Below, piece by piece: positions 57,397-64,000 of a stretch of DNA of 64,000 bases (positions are counted from its first letter, which is position 1; every line of letters starts with the position of its first letter). The stretch covers positions 58,764 to 122,763 of the forward strand of contig NZ_CH724108.1 in the NCBI RefSeq assembly GCF_000153305.1. Direction: 5' to 3'. Both the position numbers and the translations under genes were made by a program. The stretch is from Oceanicola granulosus HTCC2516. GTDB taxonomy: Bacteria > Pseudomonadota > Alphaproteobacteria > Rhodobacterales > Rhodobacteraceae. The notes under the pieces were generated by a model. That model worked only from the letters and a program-made list of their open reading frames with translations, was not told where the DNA came from and searched no databases.

Positions 57397-57816
57397 ATGA
57401 AGAACGATACCGACATGATCCCGCTTCGTCAGCCCCATTCGCTGGACGATCCCCTGACCGAGATCGCCCGTGAGGGGGCGCGCCGGATGCTGGCTGCGGC
57501 CTTGCGGGCGGAGGCGGATACCTTCGTCGCAGAGCTTGTCGAAACCCGTTTGCCAGATGGGCGCCAGCGCGTGGTTCGGCATGGCTACGGCCCCGAGCGC
57601 GAGAAGGCGCGCGGCCTGACCTGCGCGCCGGAAATCGCTGTCGGCGACGGCGCGCTCGGGTTCTGGAAGGCGCTCGATGAGGTCTTCCCCAGCACCAGGC
57701 GATATGCCGGGCCAGTCCGATTTGACGGTTGGGAAGGCGAGGCCCCAATCACTGTGCGACTCGACCTGCCGGAGGCGCTGCCCGAGGGCTTGCGCACACT
57801 GTTCGGGATTGGATGA
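57397..57816 (+). mobile_element. IS256-family transposase, internally deleted
   Basis: The start (MIPLRQPHSLDDPLTEIAREGARRMLAAALRAEADTFVAEL, then LPDGRQRVVRHGYGPER) is an IS256 transposase N-terminus. It is joined in frame to the later segment IAVGDGALGFWKALDEVFPSTR, skipping the first catalytic part. After that the sequence diverges (RFDGWEGEAPITVRL). Not functional. Confidence 0.75.
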
Positions 57817-58218
57817 TCCACCAACAGGCCGCCGGGGGAGCGACAGCCCGGCGCTCAGCCCTTGGGGGCATTCAGGCATGGCAGGAGGACATCGCGGTCA
57901 CCGGCCGCACCTAGGGCTCGGTTCGCGTGGCATTGATCGATACCTTATATCGCCCAAGACGCGGTGACGTACGTCACACGACCTTTCCTAATCGCCTCCG
58001 TCGACAGCTGATCTTTCTGCGCTCACCCTGCGTGCCGGGCTCCTTGGTTCCCTCCGCGGTCGCCGCACGGGACGCCGCATGTTTGCGTTCAGGGTCGGGT
58101 GGATCGAAGTGCTGTGCGCGGTCGTTGCCGCAGCCGTGTGGGCGATCTCACCCTCGCCGCGCGTCTCGGCTGGACGCATTCCGTCGCGCTGAAGATCGGT
58201 GTCGGCTGGTTTCGGGCT

Positions 58219-58680
58219 CTATGTCATTGCGACCTCCTGCAAGGGCGTGATGGTGCCCCACATGGCGTGCAGGATCACCGCCAGCTTCCGGGCCAGCGCG
58301 ACCTTGGCCTTGCGCGGTCCGGTTCTCTCGGCAACCGCCTTTTCCCAGTCCCGTAGCCGCGGGCCACCCGGACTTCGGCAGAATATGACGTTCGCGGCTC
58401 GGACAGGCATCTCCTGGTGAAGCCGTCGCCCCGCTTGGACACCCGCCCGTTCCTGCTGATCTCGCCGGACTCGTAGCGTCTCGGCGTCAGCCCGAGATAG
58501 GCACCCGCGCTGGATGATCGACGAAAGCGGGATGCGTCATTGAAGGTCGCGATAACCGCCATCGCCGTGATCGGTCCCACGCCGGGTACAGTCATCAGCA
58601 GGCGGACCGTCGCATTCCGCCTGGCAACTGCCCGAATGCGACTGTCGAGCGCGGCGATGCGGGCGAGGATGTCGCGCCTG
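58219..58680 (-). mobile_element. Second IS110-family transposase remnant, frameshifted
   Basis: Reading on the minus strand: DILARIAALDSRIRAVARRN, MTVPGVGPITAMAVIATFNDASRF, AGAYLGLTPRRYESGEISRNGRVSKRGDGF, then in another frame MPVRAANVIF and VALARKLAVILHAMWG. This is the IS110 C-terminal half in pieces. It is distinct from the copy at 51768-52195. Confidence 0.75.
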
Positions 58681-58811
58681 TGATGGCGGACTTCAGGCCC
58701 TCATGGAAGAACGCGGGAAAGGCGCCCAAGACCATCCTCATCGCCGCCGCCCGCCAGCTGCTCGTCATCCTCAACGCGATGCTTAAAACCGCGCAGCCGC
58801 TACGGATCTGA
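58676..58811 (+). mobile_element. C-terminal scrap of an IS110/IS1111-type transposase on the plus strand
   Basis: WKNAGKAPKTILIAAARQLLVILNAMLKTAQP then a stop matches the end of IS1111-like transposases (K-x-x-L-x-A-x-x-R-x-L-L-x-x-L-N-A-M-x-(R/K)). It abuts the minus-strand remnant, so two elements met here. Confidence 0.6.
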
Positions 58812-58830
58812 ACACAGTTGCCCCCGCGGC

Positions 58831-60963
58831 TCAGGGGCTGGTCCACCAGCTCCGGTCGCCGGCGAGGGCGCGGCGGAGCACGACCTTGACGCTCTCGGGC
58901 GTCATCGGCGCGGGGTTGTTGCGCACCAGCCGGACCGCCTTGACCGAGGAGGCGGCGATCTCGTCGAGGTCGGCCTCGGTCACCCCCAGCGCAGCGATGT
59001 CGAGCGGGCTACGCGCCGCCTCGAGCAGCGCCTCCACCCGCGCGATCCCGGCCCGGGCCCGGTCCGCGACCGGCGCGTCGGGATCGGCGACGCTCAGCAC
59101 CGCGCTAATCTCGGCGAATTCTTTGGTGCAGTGGGGCAGGTTTAAGCGCATCACGTAGGGCAGCAGCGCGCCGACCCCGAAGCCGTGCGGCGCGTGGCTG
59201 AAGGCGGCCATCGGGCTCTGGATGGCGTGGGCGGCGGCGGTGCCGGTGGTGTTGATCGCCATCCCCGCGCAATAGGCGGCGAACATCACGTCGCTGCGCG
59301 CGGCGAGGTTGGAGGGCACCTCGACCACCCGCGCCAGCGATCGATCCATCAGCCGCAGCCCCTCGCGGCAGAACATGTCGGTGATGCGGTTCTTGCCGAC
59401 GTAGATCTCGCGGTCGAGCTCGTCGGCGCTCGGGTTCTTGGGCTTGACGGTAAAGCCCTCGACCAGGTGCGAGAGCGCATCGGCGGCGGTGGCGGCGGTG
59501 AGCCCGGGCGGGCAGGTGAGCGTCAGCTCGGGGTCGATCAGCGCCACCGCCGGCGCGATATGGGCGTCGGCGATCGCCATCTTCATCCGCGCCACGTCGT
59601 CGTAGACGATGGCGAGGCTGGTGACCTCGGCGCCGGTGCCGCCGGTGGTGGGGATGGTGATCAGCGGCACGCAGGGGCCGGGCACCGCGAACTCGCCGAA
59701 ATAGTCGCGCACGTCGCCGCCATGGGCGAGCACCGCCGAGGCCGCCTTGGCGAGGTCCATGCAGGAGCCGCCGCCGAGCCCGACGATCACGTCCGGCCGC
59801 TTGCTGCCGCAGGCGGCGACCACGTCGAGCACGTTCTGGCGCGGCAGGTCCGGCAGGGCGGCTTTGGCGAGACATGAGACGTGCGGGTCGCGCTGGGCTC
59901 GTGCAGCTCCCCGAAATAGAAACCTACTTACTGCCTGATAAGCCGCACACCACTTGAAGATTTCGGCACCGTCCTCAGGAAGGTTTTCTGCCGGCATTCG
60001 CGCAACAAGCTCGATCGGCTCACCTTCGCGCCGACCAATTTCGACTGTCGCAAGACCTTCCGCACCGAGCAGTTCGACCAGAGTGACGCGCCCTTGCAAA
60101 CTCCAGGTGCCTTCGGCCGGGCTCATTCGTCGTGGTGAAAGATGCAGACATTCGGGCCTTACTCCAATCACGACAGGGTCCCCACTAAGATCGACTTCAG
60201 GCAATGCGAAGAGAGCATCCCTGGGCGGGTCAAGTTTGATCAAGTTCATCGCGGGCGAACCAATAAAATCGGCGACAAAAAGGTTCGCCGGTTGAGCATA
60301 GACTTCTGACGGGCTTCCGATCTGTGCAATTTTACCTTCATTCATGATGACGATGCGGTCGGCCAGGGTCATTGCTTCAATCTGATCGTGAGTGACGTAG
60401 AGTGATGTGATCCCCAGTTGTTCGTGCAAGCGCTGCAATTCTCCTCGAGTCCGAACTCGAAGCTTAGCGTCAAGGTTGGATAAGGGTTCGTCAAACAAGA
60501 AAACATCAGGCGTCCGCACGATCGCGCGGCCGATTGCGACCCGCTGCCGTTGGCCACCGGACAGTGCCGCCGGCCGTCGATCAAGCAGAGGAGTGAGACC
60601 CAGCATCTCAGCAACATCGCGAACTCGCCCCTCGATATAGTGGCGGGAATCGCCGCGCATCTTGAGCGCCATACCCATGTTTTCGGCCACGCTCTTGTGC
60701 GGATAGAGGGCGTAATTCTGGAAGACCATGGCAACACCGCGATCCTTAGGATCGATACGAGTCACGTCGCGACCACCAATACGCACAACTCCGCGGCCTA
60801 CTGTTTCAAGGCCTGCAACCATGCGGAGCGTCGTCGATTTGCCGCAACCGGATGGCCCAAGAAGAACGACAAGTTCACCATCCGCAACGTCGAGATCCAC
60901 GGCCTCGACCGCCCGGACCGCGCCGTAGCTCTTTTCGATACCATCAAGCTGCACCTGTGCCAT
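58831..60963 (-). CDS. Chimera: sugar-type ABC ATPase fused in frame to a truncated iron alcohol dehydrogenase
   Basis: An open frame of 710 codons. Residues 1 to about 338 are a MalK/UgpC-type ATPase (LLGPSGCGKSTTLRMVAGLE, LSGGQRQRVAIGRAIV, VFLFDEPLSNLDAKLR, YVTHDQ, then the TOBE domain) that stops shortly before its normal end. Residues about 370-710 are an iron-containing alcohol dehydrogenase lacking its first 80-90 residues but keeping VGLGGGSCMDLAKA, TIPTTGGTGAEVT, DALSHLVEG and HAIQSPMAAFSHAPHG. Base composition jumps at the joint (about 59860-59960): AT-richer on the ATPase side, very GC-rich on the dehydrogenase side. This is a deletion or recombination scar, not a natural bifunctional enzyme. 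The ATPase may still fold. Confidence 0.85.
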   Translation of the reverse strand: MAQVQLDGIEKSYGAVRAVEAVDLDVADGELVVLLGPSGCGKSTTLRMVAGLETVGRGVVRIGGRDVTRIDPKDRGVAMVFQNYALYPHKSVAENMGMALKMRGDSRHYIEGRVRDVAEMLGLTPLLDRRPAALSGGQRQRVAIGRAIVRTPDVFLFDEPLSNLDAKLRVRTRGELQRLHEQLGITSLYVTHDQIEAMTLADRIVIMNEGKIAQIGSPSEVYAQPANLFVADFIGSPAMNLIKLDPPRDALFALPEVDLSGDPVVIGVRPECLHLSPRRMSPAEGTWSLQGRVTLVELLGAEGLATVEIGRREGEPIELVARMPAENLPEDGAEIFKWCAAYQAVSRFLFRGAARAQRDPHVSCLAKAALPDLPRQNVLDVVAACGSKRPDVIVGLGGGSCMDLAKAASAVLAHGGDVRDYFGEFAVPGPCVPLITIPTTGGTGAEVTSLAIVYDDVARMKMAIADAHIAPAVALIDPELTLTCPPGLTAATAADALSHLVEGFTVKPKNPSADELDREIYVGKNRITDMFCREGLRLMDRSLARVVEVPSNLAARSDVMFAAYCAGMAINTTGTAAAHAIQSPMAAFSHAPHGFGVGALLPYVMRLNLPHCTKEFAEISAVLSVADPDAPVADRARAGIARVEALLEAARSPLDIAALGVTEADLDEIAASSVKAVRLVRNNPAPMTPESVKVVLRRALAGDRSWWTSP

Positions 60964-61781
60964 CTACTTTCCAATTCCTGCTGTCAGGCCGCCGACAATC
61001 TGGCGCTGGAAGAGCGCCGTGATCGCTAAAATCGGGATGATCGCCAATACGGTAGCCGTGGAGACCGTTTCCCAAGGGAAGGCATACTCCCCTGGATAGA
61101 GGGAGATCCCAACCGGCGCCGTTCGCATGTGATCTGCGGGCATCAGCACCAGCGCCAAGGGAAACTCGTTCCAAGAAAAGATGAAGACAATCAGACCGGT
61201 TGCCACATACCCTGGCCGCGAGAGCGGTATGATTATCGTCCAAAATATTCGGAAGAAGCCCATGCCGTCCAGCCGCCCGGCCTCTTCCAGTTCGACTGGC
61301 AGCGACGCGAAGAAGCCAGAGAGGATCCAGACCGGAATCGGCAAAAACAGGCCTGTATGGGCCACAATAAGACCGAAATAGGTGTTCAGCAGACCAAGAT
61401 CCCGGAAGAGCTGAAACATCGCGGGCAGCAGCGAAACCGGAGGGAACATTGAGACGGCGAGTATGCCGAGCATAATCGCTGTCGCGAACCGTAGCCGGAG
61501 GCGCGAAATAGCATAGGCTGTAAGCCCGCCTATCGTCAGTACAAGCGCTGTGGTGCCAATCCGACTATCATGCTATTGAGGATGTAGCGCAGCAGGATCG
61601 GTGAATTCTTCAAGACCGAGACGTAGTGCTCAAGCGTGAATGGATCTGGTATATACTGTGGCGGGTATGCATAAATGCCAGCAGAGGTCTTGAGCGAAGT
61701 AAGCACAAGCCAGATAATTGGAAAGAAAGATATGACTGTCGCGGCCACCGCGACAGAATAGATCCCGACGCGCGCCCTCAT
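60964..61781 (-). pseudogene. Sugar ABC transporter permease 2 (MalG-like), one-base frameshift
   Basis: MRARVGIYSVAVAATVISFFPIIWLVLTSLK and HYVSVLKNS start the gene. A single-base loss near 61553 breaks the frame before GTTALVLTIGGLTAYAISRLRLR. The other frame carries LLNTYFGLIVAHTGLFLPIPVWIL and the EAA loop ELEEAGRLDGMGFFRIFWTI to the stop. TAG is directly followed by the ATPase ATG. Confidence 0.82.
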
Positions 61782-62691
61782 GTCCGCTCCCGGCTCATGA
61801 AAATGTAGAATAGGCTCATTGCGAAGATAACTGCAAACTGCACTACAACAATCGCCGCGCCTAAGTTGAACTCGACATATCCGAATAGCACCTCGTAAGC
61901 ATAGAGCGATAGCGTTTCCGTGGAGCCGACGGGCCCTCCATCCGTTAGGTTGAATGCCAGTTCGAATATATTCTCAGTGCGTCCATCGATCGCAAGATGA
62001 GCGCCACGATTATAGGTCCCTTCAAGAGGGGAAGGGTAATTTGGCGGAACTCCTGCCAACGCGACATGCCGTCGAGGCGCCCCGCCTCGTAGAGGTCCCT
62101 TGGAATGGATTGCAGCCCGGCAAGCACGATAAGCGCCATGAAGGACGAGGTCTTCCAAACCGCAACGATCACCATGGATGCCATCGCCAGGGTAGTGTCG
62201 CCGAGCCAGTTGATCGGTCCGTCGACCATTCCGGCATCCATCATGATTAAATTGAAGACGCCGTAGTCGGTGTTGTACATCCAGCGCCACATCAGCGCAT
62301 TGAGCGCAGTCGGCAGAGCCCATGGGAACAGGACCGCGAGGCGAGCGACGCCTTTGCCGCGAAAGTGCTCGTTAAGCAGCACCGCGAGGGCGATACCAAA
62401 GACGAGCTCCAGAGGGATCGACAGCGCGGTGAAGGTAAGTGTGACCCCGAGTGAAGACCAGAACCGTTCGGTTCCAATCAGGCGCTCGTAGTGCCGAAAG
62501 CCCACGAAGGTACCTGCCTCGTTGGTGACGGATAGAACGCCGGATTGTAGGATCGGGTAGACCAGGATCAGCAGGATGATCGCCAAGGTCGGAGCGATCA
62601 TCGACCAGCCAACCAAATGCCTCCTGAGCTCGAGCGAGAACCTTGGGGTTCTCGCCCGAGCATTGGCCGCTTCGGAAGTGGTCACGACCAT
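61778..62691 (-). pseudogene. Sugar ABC transporter permease 1 (MalF-like), TA insertion
   Basis: Six-helix permease: GWSMIAPTLAIILLILVYPIL, EAGTFVGFRHYERLIG and the EAA loop PRDLYEAGRLDGMSRWQEFRQIT are intact. At 61965-61972 the run AATATATT holds an extra TA, so MDALRI leaves frame; removing it gives RIFELAFNLTDGGPVGSTETLSLY and the proper end. The stop overlaps permease 2 (ATGA). Confidence 0.82.
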
Positions 62692-62725
62692 CTGGCCCTG
62701 CCCCAGCTCAAAAGGGTCGCAGCTG

Positions 62726-63578
62726 TCATTCGCCCGTTACCATCCTGATCTGTTCCGCGGCGTCGGACAGCGCCTCCTCCGGCGTTTTCTCCTGGTGCAG
62801 GGCTTCCGTCAGCTCTGCCTGCATGATCTCGGAAATCCGCGGATAGTTCTGTCCGGCCTCGGCAGATGGACGGACGACGCCGTACTCGAAGTCCGTCAGA
62901 AATCCGCTGAGCGGATACATCGACGATAGCTCCTCCGAGTTGTAGACCGCCTGATTGCCGGGGGCGCGATTGTCATTGGTAGCCGCCCAGATCTGGATCT
63001 CAGGCGAGGTCATAACCTCGATGAGCTCGCCGGCTGCCTCCTTGTTGTCTGAGTGGGGATCGATCCCAAGCAGCCAGCCGCCGAGCGCAGTCGAATGCGC
63101 GTCGGGCTGCCCCTCAAAGACCGGATTCCGCCTGAAGGCGACGTTCTCGCGCACTGGACTGTCTTCGGAGGTGAGCGGCGCAAAGACGAAGTCCTGAACC
63201 ATAAGGAACGCGGCGCGACCCTGCTGAAACAGTCATATTTCTCCAGCAAGTCAGTTCGGTAGAATAGGTGCGTTCCGTCGAGGTAGAGCGGGGCCGCATA
63301 GGGCGTACCATCGACGGTTGCAGCCTCCATGAACGACTCGTTGTAGTCAGCGATCAGGTCCTCGGAGACCAATCCGGTGAGCGGCTCCAACCAGCCGCGG
63401 CGGGCAAATTCGCCCACCCAGATCACATCCACCGCGAAGACATCCGGTGTGGCGCTCTCGCCCATGAGATTCGTGACATAAATTTGGCGTGACTCGTTTG
63501 GCACATCTGGCACCTTGAGCCATTCGACCGAGACATCGGGGTGCTCTTCGGCCTGGCCGATGGTGGCGAACCCGCCGC
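62726..63578 (-). pseudogene. Sugar-binding protein of the ABC transporter, 5' truncated and internally deleted
   Basis: No signal peptide or N-terminus: the homology begins abruptly at GQAEEHPDVSVEWLKVPD, where the HVA1-like gene ends. TPDVFAVDVIWVGEFARRGWLEPL and PLYLDGTHLFYRTDLLEKYD follow. Then roughly 130 residues expected in the family are missing and the frame changes to QQGRAAFLMVQDFVFAPL, GWLLGIDPHSDNKEAAGELIEV and onward to the stop. Confidence 0.78.
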
Positions 63579-63716
63579 TCACGAGCGCAACTTGGTGAGC
63601 GCGTCCTCCTTGTGCGCCGAGATGTGATCGCTCTGATCGCTCTCGATCTCGTGCCCGCTGACGCGCCAGGCTTCGGAACTCCAGCTCACATGATCGCCCT
63701 TTGAGAATTTGCCCAC
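63579..63716 (-). CDS. HVA1/DUF2945-like mini-protein, internally deleted
   Basis: A 45-codon gene, shorter than usual, with a strong AAAGGAGGTGACATC ribosome site and GTG start at 63716. GKFSKGDHVSWSSEA is the HVA1 N-terminus and IESDQSDHISAHKEDALTKL is its C-terminus. The usual middle (about 20-25 residues with DYKGH and HAS-x-x-x-PQYE) is absent, yet the frame is kept. It may be expressed, but the SH3/Tudor-like fold is probably incomplete. Confidence 0.65.
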   Translation of the reverse strand: MGKFSKGDHVSWSSEAWRVSGHEIESDQSDHISAHKEDALTKLRS

Positions 63717-63819
63717 GATGTCACCTCCTTTTGCACCGGCGAACGCGACACCCGCCCACCCTGTTCCGGCGGGCCCGGCCTGCCATTGACATCAGGGCAT
63801 CAGTGACTACGTTCTCCTG

Positions 63820-63891
63820 ATGGTCATGCACGAGAACCTTTTCCGGTTTCTGCTTCTGAACCGCCCGGTTCCCCGGGCGGTCCGCGCCTGA
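63820..63891 (+). CDS. Leader-like short ORF (23 codons) over a strong hairpin
   Basis: Starts MVMHENLFRFLLLNRPV and ends in TGA 78 bases before the next gene. Five of its 23 residues are Leu and two are Phe, clustered in LFRFLLL. No good ribosome site is visible. Its second half is the hairpin at 63860-63881. It could be a regulatory leader peptide; the controlled pathway is unknown because the next gene is cut off. Confidence 0.3.
   Translation: MVMHENLFRFLLLNRPVPRAVRA
63860..63881. promoter_or_regulatory. Perfect 9-bp GC hairpin in the leader region
   Basis: ACCGCCCGG, loop TTCC, CCGGGCGGT, without a following T-run. It lies within the short ORF at 63820-63891 and 90 bp before the ATG of the last gene. 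Confidence 0.55.
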
Positions 63892-63969
63892 GGCGTGTCC
63901 ACGACCACCCGGGGCTTTCTCAAATTCCAGACCTGAGAACGCGGGCCTTGCCGCCCCGGGAGATACACC

Positions 63970-64000
63970 ATGACCATCGTCAATCTCGCACAGCCGCCCA
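63970..64000 (+). CDS. Start of a plus-strand gene (runs off the right edge)
   Basis: GGGAGATACACC precedes an ATG and the frame MTIVNLAQPP stays open to the window end. Ten codons are too few to name the product. The GC-rich codons fit the host core. Confidence 0.45.
   Translation, partial: MTIVNLAQPP

Noticed and set aside
58079-58192. A 37-codon plus-strand frame with a hydrophobic segment (WIEVLCAVVAAAVWAIS)
   Set aside because: No ribosome site and located in the IS graveyard; likely chance.

Overview
The window looks like the chromosome of a high-GC alphaproteobacterium, most likely a Rhodobacterales (Rhodobacteraceae/Paracoccaceae) species. Reasons: very GC-rich codon use in the core genes, the gene order mreB-mreC-mreD-mrdA-rodA, alphaproteobacterial CsgH, orphan KpsT/KpsE capsule-export genes beside kdsA, and two intergenic palindromes of a type common in Rhodobacteraceae. 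No rRNA gene and no CRISPR array was seen. One tRNA gene is present (tRNA-Gln, UUG).

Left part, about 1-16.7 kb, core metabolism. A partial secreted protein is followed by a tightly coupled minus-strand nucleoside-salvage operon cdd-deoA-deoB-add-upp. Next come two small DUF3072 genes, the malic enzyme gene maeB, an exported hypothetical, the propionyl-CoA synthetase gene prpE, a three-gene curli-type amyloid cluster (csgA, csgH, csgB-like), nadK, glyA, an alpha/beta hydrolase, an orphan BrnA-like antitoxin and a third DUF3072 gene. At 16.7-18.1 kb is a small AT-richer islet (an unknown 306-aa protein and a DUF2442 protein). It ends in a run of perfect stem-loops, one of which inverts the 3' end of lepA.

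Middle part, 18.2-37.9 kb, core again. It holds lepA, a DksA/TraR-type zinc-finger protein, an exported 19-repeat MORN protein, an SDR, and leuA preceded by a leucine-rich leader peptide with alternative stem-loops and a second small ORF. The rod-shape operon mreBCD-mrdA-rodA follows, running into a 2-hydroxyacid dehydrogenase. Then come an SseB-like protein coupled to a Fe-S type uracil-DNA glycosylase homologue, the capsule-export genes kpsT-kpsE coupled to kdsA, a BON-MscS channel and tRNA-Gln.

Right part, 37.9-63.7 kb, accessory and decaying. Directly downstream of tRNA-Gln lies a serine recombinase broken by a perfect 29-bp tandem duplication, next to its usual DUF3489/DUF2924 partner. 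Then follow a frameshifted cysteine-synthase-like gene, an NTF2-like protein, a TetR regulator with a divergent cupin gene, asnB with a divergent LysR regulator, and an EamA transporter. An intact TPP-riboswitch operon (ykoF-thiX-thiZ-thiY) follows, probably for uptake of thiamine or its pyrimidine precursor. After it come an IS110 remnant, a roughly 4-kb wreck of an exonuclease-RecQ-UvrD helicase, a frameshifted methyltransferase and a graveyard of IS256/IS110 pieces. A host-like iron alcohol dehydrogenase has lost its N-terminus and is fused in frame to the ATPase of a decayed sugar ABC transporter, whose two permease genes and binding-protein gene are all broken. The window closes with an internally deleted HVA1 (DUF2945) gene, a short leader-like ORF over a strong hairpin, and the first codons of a plus-strand gene.

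The intact accessory modules (thiamine-type uptake, asparagine synthetase) sit among clear pseudogenes. The 38-63.7 kb stretch therefore reads as an old island that entered beside tRNA-Gln and is being eroded by IS-linked deletions.
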